Under the pieces are notes generated by a model, which was given only the letters and a program-made list of their open reading frames with translations, was not told the origin of the DNA and ran no database searches. Both the position numbers and the translations under genes were made by a program. Shown here in pieces: positions 38,139 to 46,523 of a stretch of DNA of 46,887 bases. Source of the DNA: Spirochaetaceae bacterium (GTDB lineage: Bacteria > Spirochaetota > Spirochaetia > DSM-27196 > PWMO01); the NCBI GenBank assembly GCA_007693325.1, contig REDW01000072.1, forward strand, positions 1-46,887. The letters are read 5' to 3'. Position 1 is the first letter of the stretch. Each line of letters opens with the position of its first letter.

Positions 38139-40274
38139 ATGCAGAGAGTAACACCCGGAAAACCAAAGCCACTCGGCGCAACCATCACCGAGAACGGGGT
38201 GCAGTTTGCCCTGTTCAGCCGCGACGCCACTGCGGTTCACCTGGCGCTGTTCCAGAATTCCAGCGACGCCCGGCCGTACGACGAGATAACCCTTGACCCG
38301 CAGCGTCATCGCAGTGGCGATATCTGGCACGTGAACGTGGAGGGGTTGAGTGCCGGTGCACTCTATCTGTTCCGCGTCGACGGGCCCTACGAGCCCGAAG
38401 AGGGCTTGCGGTTCAACGCCAACAAGTTTTTGCTTGACCCCTACGCCAAAGCGCTGACCGCCGATCATCGCTGGGACTTTTTGCACTCGCTGGGCTACGA
38501 CGTCAACGCCGATGACGGTGACCTGTCGTTCTCTGAGACTTCCAATGGTGAGTATGTGCCCAAGTGCATCGTTGTAGATGACTCCTTTGACTGGGAAGGC
38601 GATCAGCCGCTGAACTATCCGTTGCGCTTCAGCGTGATCTACGAGACCCACGTGCGCGGACTGACGCGCCATCCCTCTTCGGGTGTTGAACACCCGGGAA
38701 CCTACCGCGGCGTCACCGAGAAGATCGGGTACTTCAAAGAGCTCGGTATCACCAGCCTGGAGCTGCTGCCGATCCACGAGTTCGACGAGCACGAGCTGCA
38801 CCGCACGCATCCGCAAACCGGCGCAGAGCTCACCAATTACTGGGGTTACAGCAGCATCGCGTTCTTCGCGCCCAAGGCGCGCTACGCCGCCGACCCGGTT
38901 GCCGGAGGGCAGGTTCGCGAGTTCAAACAGATGGTCAAGGAGCTGCACGCCGCCGGTATCGAGGTAATCCTGGACGTGGTGTTCAACCACACCGGCGAGG
39001 GTAACGAGTACGGTCCAACCGTATCGTTTCGCGGCATCGATAATCGCGTCTACTACATACTGGATGAGCGCCGCCGCTACTATAAGAACTATTCGGGCTG
39101 CGGCAACACGCTGAACTGTAACCACCCGATTGTGCGCACCCTGATCCGCGATTGCCTGCACTACTGGGTGGTGGAGATGCACATCGACGGTTTTCGCTTT
39201 GACCTGGGATCGATCCTCGGGCGCGACCAGAAAGGCAACCTGATGGAGAATCCGCCGATGCTGGAAGGCATCGCCGAGGACCCGATTCTGCGCAACACCA
39301 AGATCATCGCCGAGGCGTGGGATGCCGGTGGAGCCTACCAGGTGGGCTGGTTTCCCGGCGGACGCTGGGCCGAGTGGAACGACCGCTTCCGCGACGATGT
39401 ACGCCGTTTCGGGCGCGGCGACAAGGGCGTGGTGGCCGATTTTGCCACGCGGATCTCCGGCAGTTCAGATCTCTACCTGCGCGACGGCCGCAAGCCGTTC
39501 CACAGCATCAACTTTGTCACCTCTCACGACGGGTTCACCCTGCGTGACCTGGTCAGTTACGCCAGAAAGCATAACGAGATCAACGGTGAGAACAACCGCG
39601 ACGGCCACAACAGTGAGTACAGCCACAACTACGGTGTTGAAGGTGACACCACCAACCGCAGCGTCCTGCGGGTGCGCCGGCGGCAGATCAAGAACTTCAT
39701 CGCATCGCTGCTGTTATCGCTGGGTACGCCGATGCTGCTCGGCGGCGATGAGTTCGGCCGCACGCAACGCGGCAATAACAACGCGTACTGCCAGGACAAC
39801 GAGATCTCGTGGTACGATTGGGGATTGCTGCAGCAGTACGACGATATCCAGCGCTTCACCCGCATGCTGATCCGCTTCCGGCTTGCGCATCCTGCGTTTC
39901 TGAGGCCCGAGTTTTTTACCGGCAAGGATTACTCGTACAACGCGATTCCCGATATCAGCTGGTCGGATGAAATCGGCAAGCCGATGGACTGGTCCTCACC
40001 GCGCAACCTGCTGGCGGTGCGCATCGACGGCAGCAAGGCTGAGATCCGTGCCGACCGCGATGATAACGATTTCTACATCATGTTCAACTCCACCACGCGC
40101 GAACGCAACTTTACCGTCTGCGACCCGGCCGCCGGACGCCGCTGGTACCGGGCGGTAGACACCGCGCTGGACCCACCCGAGGATATTGTAGAGCCGGGCG
40201 CAGAGGCTCCACTGAGTGATCCGTCGTGTTACGTGGTGCGGGCGCGCTCGATCGTGGTGCTGCTGGCGCGCTGA
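38139..40274 (+). CDS. glgX: glycogen debranching enzyme GlgX (GH13)
   Basis: A 711-residue isoamylase-type enzyme that cleaves alpha-1,6 branches of glycogen. Residues about 1-115 form a CBM48-like domain (PKPLGATITENGVQFALFSR). The catalytic barrel has the four GH13 regions: DVVFNH (279-284), GFRFDL with nucleophile Asp355, IIAEAWD with acid/base Glu392, and TSHDGF with Asp464. The C-terminal domain is beta-rich. It starts 6 nt after the esterase gene without a strong ribosome site, which suggests coupling. No other glycogen gene is in the window. Confidence 0.93.
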   Translation: MQRVTPGKPKPLGATITENGVQFALFSRDATAVHLALFQNSSDARPYDEITLDPQRHRSGDIWHVNVEGLSAGALYLFRVDGPYEPEEGLRFNANKFLLDPYAKALTADHRWDFLHSLGYDVNADDGDLSFSETSNGEYVPKCIVVDDSFDWEGDQPLNYPLRFSVIYETHVRGLTRHPSSGVEHPGTYRGVTEKIGYFKELGITSLELLPIHEFDEHELHRTHPQTGAELTNYWGYSSIAFFAPKARYAADPVAGGQVREFKQMVKELHAAGIEVILDVVFNHTGEGNEYGPTVSFRGIDNRVYYILDERRRYYKNYSGCGNTLNCNHPIVRTLIRDCLHYWVVEMHIDGFRFDLGSILGRDQKGNLMENPPMLEGIAEDPILRNTKIIAEAWDAGGAYQVGWFPGGRWAEWNDRFRDDVRRFGRGDKGVVADFATRISGSSDLYLRDGRKPFHSINFVTSHDGFTLRDLVSYARKHNEINGENNRDGHNSEYSHNYGVEGDTTNRSVLRVRRRQIKNFIASLLLSLGTPMLLGGDEFGRTQRGNNNAYCQDNEISWYDWGLLQQYDDIQRFTRMLIRFRLAHPAFLRPEFFTGKDYSYNAIPDISWSDEIGKPMDWSSPRNLLAVRIDGSKAEIRADRDDNDFYIMFNSTTRERNFTVCDPAAGRRWYRAVDTALDPPEDIVEPGAEAPLSDPSCYVVRARSIVVLLAR

Positions 40275-40301
40275 CAGCCGTGACGTGCGGTGCCGCGCGG
40301 T

Positions 40302-40330
40302 TGACAGGCGGCCGAAAATTGGCAAGATGA
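40302..40330 (+). promoter_or_regulatory. candidate promoter of thrS
   Basis: A perfect TTGACA (40302-40307) with a weak AGATGA or AAGATG 16-17 nt downstream. The leader carries GGAGGG before the ATG at 40367. Confidence 0.35.
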
Positions 40331-40366
40331 ACCAAACAAGCACAGTCCAGCACAGCGGAGGGACAA

Positions 40367-42136
40367 ATGGCCGAAACAGAGGCGGTTGCCTTGGAGCAGC
40401 TTCCCGTTGACGAGAGACTCTACCGGATCAGACATTCAACTGCCCACGTAATGGCCGAGGCGGTATTGCGCATATTTCCCGAGGCCAAAGTGGCAATCGG
40501 GCCACCGATCGAAAACGGCTTCTATTACGATTTCGATCTGCCGCGCAACCTTACACCCGAGGATCTGGAACAGATCGAAGAGCACATGCGCGACATCGTT
40601 GCCGGTGATCACCAGTTTATCCGTGAGGTGCAGAGCAGGGAAGCCGCGGCCGGGCTGTTTGCCGATCAGCCGTACAAACTGGAGCTGATCAGGGAGCTGC
40701 CCGACGATCAGGAAATATCGACCTACACCCAGAACAGTTTCACCGATCTGTGCCGCGGGCCGCACGTGGATTCTACGCGTCGCATCCACCCCAAGGCGTT
40801 CAAGCTGCTGTCTGTGGCCGGTGCGTACTGGCGCGGTGATGAGAAGCGGCCGATGCTGCAGCGCATCTACGGTACCGCCTGGGAGAACCCCAAAGAGCTG
40901 CGCGCGCACCTGGAGCATCTCAAGCAGGTCGAGAAGCGCGATCACCGCCGTCTCGGCAAGGAGCTCGATCTCTTCTCTACCCACGAGGAGGCCGGTTCCG
41001 GTCTGATCTACTGGCATCCGAAGGGCTCCAGGGTGCGTATCGCAATTGAAGACTACTGGCGCGCGGTGCACCGCGAGGGCGGCTACGAGATGCTGTTCAC
41101 GCCGCACGTCGGTAAGGCGTGGTTATGGCAGACCTCGGGGCACCTCGATTTCTACAAAGAGAACATGTACGCACCAATGGTGCTGGATAACGCCGAGTAC
41201 TTTGCCAAGCCGATGAACTGCCCGTTCCACATCATGATCTACAAGACGCAGATGCGCAGTTACCGCGATCTGCCGCTGCGCTGGGGTGAGCTCGGTACGG
41301 TCTACCGCTACGAACGCAGCGGTGTATTGCACGGGCTGCTGCGCGTACGCGGATTCACCCAGGATGACGCGCACATCTTCTGTACGCCGGCGCAGATTGG
41401 TGACGAGATCAAGGAGGTGCTGCGCTTCAGCCTCAAGGTGTGGGACGACTTTGGCTTCAAGCAGATCAAGGCCTACCTGGCTACGCGTCCGCCCAAGAGC
41501 GTTGGCGACGAGGATCGCTGGCTGACCGCGCAGGCGTCGCTGCAGCGGGCAATTGAAGATCAGGGGTTGGACTACGAGCTCGACGAGGGCGGCGGCGCCT
41601 TCTACGGTCCCAAGATCGACATCAAAATCAAGGATGCGCTGGGGCGCGAATGGCAGATGACCACGATCCAGTTTGACTTCAACCTTCCCGACCGCTTCGA
41701 CATGTCGTTCATCGATTCCGACGGCAAGGAGAAGCGCCCCTACATGGTGCATCGCGCGCTGCTCGGATCGCTGGAGCGCTTCTTCGGCGTGCTTATCGAG
41801 CACTACGGCGGCGCCTTTCCGCTCTGGCTGGCGCCGGTTCAGGCGCTGGTAATCCCGGTTGCATCGGCATTTGACGGTTATGCGCGCGAGGTCGCCGAGC
41901 TGCTGTTCCGCGCCGGATTGCGGGCCGAGGCCGATTTGTCGGATGACCGCATGAACGCCAAGATCCGCAACGCCCAGGCTGCCAAGATCCCGTACATGGT
42001 GATCGTGGGCGAAAACGAAGCCCAGGCGCGTTCGGTTTCACTGCGGACGCGTACCGGCGAGCGATCGGCCGGCATTGCCGTGGATGATTTTGTGCGGCAG
42101 ATGCGCGACAAGGTCGACAGCAGAGCTGAGATCTGA
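40367..42136 (+). CDS. thrS: threonine--tRNA ligase without TGS domain
   Basis: A 589-residue class II aminoacyl-tRNA synthetase. It begins at the editing domain: HSTAHVMAEAVLRIFP near residue 24 and DLCRGPHV carry the editing histidines. The catalytic core holds MNCPFHIMIY (zinc Cys), YRYERSGVLHGLLRVRGF (motif 2) and HRALLGSLERFFG (zinc His, motif 3); the last 110 residues form the anticodon-binding domain. The N-terminal TGS domain, about 60 residues in E. coli, is absent. GCGGAGGG lies 4 nt before the ATG. It leads a four-gene run. Confidence 0.96.
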   Translation: MAETEAVALEQLPVDERLYRIRHSTAHVMAEAVLRIFPEAKVAIGPPIENGFYYDFDLPRNLTPEDLEQIEEHMRDIVAGDHQFIREVQSREAAAGLFADQPYKLELIRELPDDQEISTYTQNSFTDLCRGPHVDSTRRIHPKAFKLLSVAGAYWRGDEKRPMLQRIYGTAWENPKELRAHLEHLKQVEKRDHRRLGKELDLFSTHEEAGSGLIYWHPKGSRVRIAIEDYWRAVHREGGYEMLFTPHVGKAWLWQTSGHLDFYKENMYAPMVLDNAEYFAKPMNCPFHIMIYKTQMRSYRDLPLRWGELGTVYRYERSGVLHGLLRVRGFTQDDAHIFCTPAQIGDEIKEVLRFSLKVWDDFGFKQIKAYLATRPPKSVGDEDRWLTAQASLQRAIEDQGLDYELDEGGGAFYGPKIDIKIKDALGREWQMTTIQFDFNLPDRFDMSFIDSDGKEKRPYMVHRALLGSLERFFGVLIEHYGGAFPLWLAPVQALVIPVASAFDGYAREVAELLFRAGLRAEADLSDDRMNAKIRNAQAAKIPYMVIVGENEAQARSVSLRTRTGERSAGIAVDDFVRQMRDKVDSRAEI

Positions 42137-42166
42137 CCGATATCACGGCAACACCGGGGGCAGCGT

Positions 42167-43699
42167 GTGAGCAGTCAGTCGTTTGCGGCCACTATTGAGA
42201 AACTCAAGGCAGCCGATCGTGAGATCGTGCTGCTGTCGCACAGTTCGGCGCTGTTGAGCTGGGACCAGGAAACCTACATGCCCAGAAGGGCTATCGACGA
42301 GCGGTCAGCCCAGTTATCGCTGTTGCAGGGCTTGATCCACCAGCGTATTACCGCTGAAGACAACCGGCGGATGCTGGACCGGCTCGGCTGCAGCGCTGAC
42401 AACCCCGGCGGGGATGCCTCGCTGGCCGATGATGACCGCGCGTTTCTGCGGCAGTATCAGCGCCGCTATCAGCGCGCCGCCCGGCTGCCGCAGGAGCTGG
42501 TGGTCAAGCTGGCAGAGAGTACCAGCCGCTCGCAGGCAATCTGGGCTGAGGCGCGCGCAGCCGACGACTACGCTTCCTTTGCTCCGCACCTCACCACGCT
42601 GCTGGATCTGCTGCTGGAGGTTTCCGACCGCATCGGCTACACCGAGCATCCCTACGACGCGCTGCTGGATCAATACGAGCCGTTTATGCTCACCTCGGAG
42701 GTTGACCGCGTATTCGCTGAGCTGCGCGCCGAGCTGGTGCCGCTGGTGAAGGCAATCGGGGCTGCGCCGCAGGTAGACGCCGCGCTGCTGCGGCGCGAGT
42801 ACCCGGTCCAGCAGCAGGCCGCCTTCGGCGCAACGGTGATGCAGGCGTTGGGCTACGACCTCGAGCGCGGCAGGCTTGATACTTCGGCGCACCCGTTTAC
42901 CACCACGCTCGGCGCCCACGATGTGCGCATAACTACGCGCTATGATCCTCACTTCTTCAACGGTGCCATCTTCGGCACTATTCACGAAGTCGGCCACGCG
43001 CTCTACGAGCTCGGTATCGACGAAAAATACCACGGCTCGCTGCTGGCCGAGGGTACCTCGCTGGGTATCCACGAGTCTCAGTCGCGCATGTGGGAAAACA
43101 TGGTTGGCCGCAGCCGCCACTTCTGGCACCACTTTTACCCGCAGCTGGCGCGTCTGTTTCCCGCAGCGCTTGTGGATGTCAATCCGGAGAGCTTCTACCG
43201 CGCGATCAACCGCGTTGAGCCGTCGCTGATCAGGGTCGAGGCCGACGAGGTTACCTACGGCCTGCACATCGTGCTGCGTTTTGAGCTGGAAAAAGCTCTG
43301 CTGTCGCGTACGATGACGGTTGCAGAACTGCCCGAGGCGTGGCGTGCCGGCAGCCGCCGGCTGCTGGGAATCGAACCGCGTTCGGATGCCGAGGGCGTGT
43401 TGCAGGATATCCACTGGTCGATGGGTGGAATTGGTTACTTCCCAACCTACGCGTTGGGCAACCTCTACGCCGCTCAGTTTATGCGCGCCATCGAGGCCGA
43501 GCTGCCCTCACTCTGGGACGACGTACAACGCGGCGAGTTTGCACCGCTGCTGAATTGGCTGCGCGTCAATGTTCACGCCCACGGGCGCGCCCGCACAGCA
43601 CAGGAGCTGTGCAGCAGCATAACCGGTTCCGAACTGAGTGCCGCGCCGTTTATGGACTATCTCAGAGCCAAGTACGGCGATATCTATGGGCTACGCTGA
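42167..43699 (+). CDS. M32-family carboxypeptidase
   Basis: A 510-residue zinc metallocarboxypeptidase. HEVGH at His273-Glu274-His277 is the metal motif; a downstream Glu in TSLGIHESQSRMWENMVG completes the site. Other M32 markers are LSWDQETYMP near residue 31 and DVRITTRYDP. The family trims C-terminal residues from peptides in the cytosol, with broad specificity. It starts at GTG 42167, behind a GGGGG stretch, 30 nt after thrS. The next gene overlaps its end by 14 nt. Confidence 0.93.
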   Translation: MSSQSFAATIEKLKAADREIVLLSHSSALLSWDQETYMPRRAIDERSAQLSLLQGLIHQRITAEDNRRMLDRLGCSADNPGGDASLADDDRAFLRQYQRRYQRAARLPQELVVKLAESTSRSQAIWAEARAADDYASFAPHLTTLLDLLLEVSDRIGYTEHPYDALLDQYEPFMLTSEVDRVFAELRAELVPLVKAIGAAPQVDAALLRREYPVQQQAAFGATVMQALGYDLERGRLDTSAHPFTTTLGAHDVRITTRYDPHFFNGAIFGTIHEVGHALYELGIDEKYHGSLLAEGTSLGIHESQSRMWENMVGRSRHFWHHFYPQLARLFPAALVDVNPESFYRAINRVEPSLIRVEADEVTYGLHIVLRFELEKALLSRTMTVAELPEAWRAGSRRLLGIEPRSDAEGVLQDIHWSMGGIGYFPTYALGNLYAAQFMRAIEAELPSLWDDVQRGEFAPLLNWLRVNVHAHGRARTAQELCSSITGSELSAAPFMDYLRAKYGDIYGLR

Positions 43700-44510
43700 G
43701 TTTCTGGTGCACTCGCCGTGGTTCTGGACCGCTCTTGCGGCGCTGAGCCTGGCCGCTGCAGTTCGCTGTCTGCTGGCAGCGCTGCTGCCGCGTGGACGCT
43801 CGCGGCGCCGGCGCGGCCGCCTGGTGGCCGCGGCGTTAGTGCTGCTGAGCGCCGCGCTGGTGCTGTTGACCCTGGCGATTTTTGTCCCCGGACCGACTGA
43901 AATTCTTGATCCTGCGCTCTGGTTGTTTGCGCTGCTGACCGCGATAGTAACGCTGGTTGCGCTCATGTTTCCGCTGCTGTGCGGCGTGCCGCTGGTTCTG
44001 CTGCTATCGGCGCTTATGGTCCTGTTCAGCGGTTACCTGCAGTCCTGGACCGCGGTGCATCCACCGGCGGACCTTGCCGCGTTACGCGTAGTGGCGGCGC
44101 ACGATGGGACACTACACGTAGAGCTGCTCGGTAGCCGGCGGTACGACCGGGATCAGCTGCTGGCGGGGCCGTTTGAGATTGCGGGTGCGGCACTTTCAAT
44201 AGAGGTAGAGCTGCTGGAGCTTCACCGGGCGCTGTTTCTGCTGGGACAGCGCTACGCGATCCGGTTGCGCGCGGTGCACGGTTATCGCTTTGACGCTGAA
44301 CAGACCGACTTCACGCTGCTGGCCACGCATGACCTGAGCCGGACATCAGACGATGTGGCGAGCTGGAGTGATTCGCTGCTATACGCCGGGCGGATTCCCG
44401 GTGTCACGGTTGCTACGCTGGCTACCGATGCACGTCGAGTTGCAGTGCTGTCGCGGTACGTTGTGCACATGCCGGAGGGCGACAGGTTGGTTCTGGAGGC
44501 GCGCAGATGA
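43686..44510 (+). CDS. membrane protein of unknown function
   Basis: A 274-residue protein. Three hydrophobic helices are seen at about residues 10-32, 46-70 and 75-125 (the last may be two helices), with an Arg-rich loop (RGRSRRRRGR) between the first and second that should lie in the cytosol. The remaining 140 residues are soluble, beta-rich, and probably outside the membrane or in the periplasm. I do not recognise the family. The ATG at 43686 overlaps the carboxypeptidase end by 14 nt and the last codons overlap the next gene (ATGA), so it is a tightly coupled operon member. Confidence 0.6.
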   Translation: MGYAEFLVHSPWFWTALAALSLAAAVRCLLAALLPRGRSRRRRGRLVAAALVLLSAALVLLTLAIFVPGPTEILDPALWLFALLTAIVTLVALMFPLLCGVPLVLLLSALMVLFSGYLQSWTAVHPPADLAALRVVAAHDGTLHVELLGSRRYDRDQLLAGPFEIAGAALSIEVELLELHRALFLLGQRYAIRLRAVHGYRFDAEQTDFTLLATHDLSRTSDDVASWSDSLLYAGRIPGVTVATLATDARRVAVLSRYVVHMPEGDRLVLEARR

Positions 44511-44872
44511 CCGCCAGGCTGCGCTTTTTGGTCATGCCGGCAACAGATTGCGACGATACACGTAGAGACATGATGATCACGTTCTATAAGACAGATGCGG
44601 CTCGTCGTCTCTACTATTATTGTATCAGCGACCGGCAGTGGCATCTGTTTGCGCCCTACAGTTTCACGGTTTCGTGGGGGGTGGCGCTGACCCAGGGGCG
44701 TGAAAAGACGTTTGCCTTTGAAACCGAGGAAGAGAAGCAGCAGAAACTGAAGCAGGTGATTTCCGAGCGGGTTGGCGCCGGTTACAAGGTTCTCTACACC
44801 TACTTCCGCCGCAGCGAGTACGGTAGTCTGCAGGAGGCACTGCGCTATCCACAGCTGTCCGAGGCCGGTTAG
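44507..44872 (+). CDS. WGR-domain-like small protein
   Basis: A 121-residue protein. After about 22 variable residues it reads MITFYKTDAARRLYYY, then VSWGVALTQGREKTFAF, KQQKLKQVISERVGAGYKVL. This follows the WGR domain pattern (aromatic strand, W-G-x, F-x-F, helix, GY). WGR domains bind nucleic acid ends in PARP-like proteins and occur alone in many bacteria. It may start at 44507 (GGAGG, 5 nt upstream, ATGA overlap) or at the internal ATG 44570, which would leave just the domain. The convergent phosphatidyltransferase ends 4 bp inside it. Confidence 0.6.
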   Translation: MTARLRFLVMPATDCDDTRRDMMITFYKTDAARRLYYYCISDRQWHLFAPYSFTVSWGVALTQGREKTFAFETEEEKQQKLKQVISERVGAGYKVLYTYFRRSEYGSLQEALRYPQLSEAG

Positions 44873-45672
44873 TCCGGCGGTGCCGCGCGCTGCAGCGAAT
44901 CACGAAACTCTCTGAACAGCGTCAATCCCTTATCGACTATTGAGACCGCAATCAGGACCGCTGCTACCGGCTCCAGCGTGGCGTAGAGCGTCCCGGCGAG
45001 CCGGCTGAACCGCGGCAGCAGCTTCAGCAGCGCAACCGCGTAGAGCGACATGGCGGCAAAGACCGATACCTTGCCCCACAGTGTTGACCTGGGCTCTACC
45101 GAGCCGCGCACCACCAGCAGCAACCCCATCCCGACCCACTGGAACAGCAGCCGTAGCATCATAAGTCGGAAGAACCAGCGCGATATCAGCGCGTAGTGCA
45201 GGAAGGCAATCGAAATCGCTATCAGCATCGCGTAGTCGCTCATACTGTCGAGATACTGCCCGATACGGGTTACCTGGCCGGTCTTGCGCGAGACGTGCCC
45301 GTCGAGCAGGTCGGTCAGGAAGATCAAGGCGGTGAACGCCACCGTGATGCCGGTAATCGGATAATCTCCGCTCAGGATCAGCAGGTAGAGAATCGTTGGA
45401 GTGGAGCTTATGCGAGTCAGTGTCAAGACGTTGCAGAAGTTGACACGCTCAAGGTGGCGGTGCGAAGGCATCAGGTAGAAGCTGTCCTGCATCACAACCA
45501 GGAAGATGAGCAGTGCCCCATGAACCATCAACAGCACGGTAATGAAGTAAGAGACTTCATTCCTGCCGATTGCGTAGGTCAGCATCAGCGCCGACAACAG
45601 GGTTGCCTGAAGCACAAAGAGTGCTGCCACTGTGATTGCTATACTGAGGACCAGGCGCTGAGAGCTGGACAT
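44869..45672 (-). CDS. CDP-alcohol phosphatidyltransferase-like membrane protein
   Basis: A 267-residue membrane protein with about seven or eight helices. The motif DGHVSRKTGQVTRIGQYLD with a following Asp four residues on is the CDP-alcohol signature D-G-x2-A-R-x8-G-x3-D-x3-D, with Ser in place of Ala. Such enzymes join CDP-diacylglycerol or a CDP-alcohol to an acceptor during phospholipid synthesis. An extra pair of N-terminal helices (residues about 7-60) precedes the catalytic core. The substrate is not evident. GGAG lies 5 nt before the ATG. It is divergent from a second family member at 45780. Confidence 0.82.
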   Translation of the reverse strand: MSSSQRLVLSIAITVAALFVLQATLLSALMLTYAIGRNEVSYFITVLLMVHGALLIFLVVMQDSFYLMPSHRHLERVNFCNVLTLTRISSTPTILYLLILSGDYPITGITVAFTALIFLTDLLDGHVSRKTGQVTRIGQYLDSMSDYAMLIAISIAFLHYALISRWFFRLMMLRLLFQWVGMGLLLVVRGSVEPRSTLWGKVSVFAAMSLYAVALLKLLPRFSRLAGTLYATLEPVAAVLIAVSIVDKGLTLFREFRDSLQRAAPPD

Positions 45673-45683
45673 CTTCGCTCCAC

Positions 45684-45711
45684 TCTATGGAACCGCTGCC
45701 CGGTCTGTCAA
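45684..45711 (-). promoter_or_regulatory. promoter of the minus-strand phosphatidyltransferase
   Basis: Minus strand: perfect TTGACA (45706-45711), 16-nt spacer, CATAGA (45684-45689). The short leader carries GGAG (45678-45681). Confidence 0.45.
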
Positions 45712-45744
45712 CGAGGCTTGGCCAACCGGCAGCTGTGGCGCAAC

Positions 45745-45773
45745 TTGACAACCGCGGGGGCGCTCAATACCAT
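45745..45773 (+). promoter_or_regulatory. promoter of the plus-strand phosphatidyltransferase
   Basis: Perfect TTGACA (45745-45750), 17-nt spacer, TACCAT (45768-45773). Start is predicted at or next to the ATG at 45780, so the mRNA should be leaderless. Confidence 0.55.
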
Positions 45774-45779
45774 GGCGCA

Positions 45780-46364
45780 ATGAATATCGCCCTCTACCTG
45801 ACCGTTTCCCGGCTGATTCTGGCGCCGGTCTTCTTCGTTCTGTTTTTCCTGCCGGTCTGGACCGGATCGTTCTTTGTTGGAACCACGGTACTGCTGTGGA
45901 TCGCGATGGTAGTAATTGAAATCAGCGATGCCATAGACGGCACAATTGCGCGGGCGCGCAACCAAGTGACCGATCTCGGTAAGCTGCTCGATCCGTTTTC
46001 TGATGTAATCAGCCGCCTGACGTTTTTCATCTGCTTTGCGGTTGTTGGCATCATGCCGGTCTGGGTCTTGATTGTGATATTCTACCGCGAGTACGGTATT
46101 GTTTTTCTGCGCATGATCATGTATCGCGACGGTATCGCTTTGGCGGCCAGGAAGGGCGGTAAGCTCAAGGCGCTGTTCTATTTCCTGAGCGGAGTCGGCG
46201 GACTGGCGCTGCTGACCGTGCAGCGCACCGGTCTCCTGGCTGCCGCTGAACCAACCATACGCGCAATAGTGCTGGTGGTTTTCAGTGTTGCGGCGTTGCT
46301 CTGCGTTGTCTCGTTTGCTGATTATATCAGCGTGTTTCTGAAGTCGCGCCGCAGCAGCGCTTGA
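45780..46364 (+). CDS. pgsA: CDP-alcohol phosphatidyltransferase (PgsA-like)
   Basis: A 194-residue membrane protein with about five helices and the motif DGTIARARNQVTDLGKLLD followed by an Asp four residues on, a perfect CDP-alcohol signature. GKLLDPFSDVISR is typical of PgsA, the CDP-diacylglycerol--glycerol-3-phosphate phosphatidyltransferase that makes the phosphatidylglycerol precursor. A sister activity such as a cardiolipin synthase of the CDP-alcohol type is possible. ATG 45780 is chosen from the promoter position; upstream in-frame starts would cross the promoter. It is divergent from a second family member and followed by an FMN riboswitch. Confidence 0.82.
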   Translation: MNIALYLTVSRLILAPVFFVLFFLPVWTGSFFVGTTVLLWIAMVVIEISDAIDGTIARARNQVTDLGKLLDPFSDVISRLTFFICFAVVGIMPVWVLIVIFYREYGIVFLRMIMYRDGIALAARKGGKLKALFYFLSGVGGLALLTVQRTGLLAAAEPTIRAIVLVVFSVAALLCVVSFADYISVFLKSRRSSA

Positions 46365-46387
46365 CTCTTGTCGCAGAATAGTACAAC
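46361..46387 (+). promoter_or_regulatory. candidate promoter of the FMN riboswitch transcript
   Basis: TTGACT (46361-46366), overlapping the stop codon of the previous gene, and TACAAC (46382-46387) with a 15-nt spacer. Start is expected near 46394, just before the riboswitch. Confidence 0.35.
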
Positions 46388-46395
46388 TTCCGGGT

Positions 46396-46520
46396 ATCTT
46401 CGGGGCGGGGTGAAAGTCCCCACCGGCGGTAAAAGCCCGCGATTCTGCCTCAATCCAGAACAGGCAGATTGAACCGGTGGAATTCCGGTGCCGACGGTTA
46501 TAGTCCGGATGGGAGAAGAT
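46396..46520 (+). promoter_or_regulatory. FMN riboswitch (RFN element)
   Basis: The conserved core is plain: CGGGGCGGGGTGAAAGTCCC (46401-46420) running into CACCGGCGGTA, then AGCCCGCGA. A variable hairpin follows (TCTGCCT...AGGCAGA). The core closes with the GGTGGAATTCCGGTGCCGAC segment and ACGGTTATAGTCCGGATGGGAGA. P1 is ATCTTC (46396-46401) with GAAGAT (46515-46520). FMN binding should stabilise P1. The ribosome site GGGAGAAG (46511-46518) is inside the closing strand and the start codon is 3 nt further on, so control is likely at translation: FMN bound means ribosome site hidden. No terminator hairpin is seen. Confidence 0.93.
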
Positions 46521-46523
46521 GCA

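Noticed and set aside
37827-39182. 451-codon minus-strand frame opposite the esterase and glgX
   Set aside because: It spans two real genes and their junction, and has no recognised motif.
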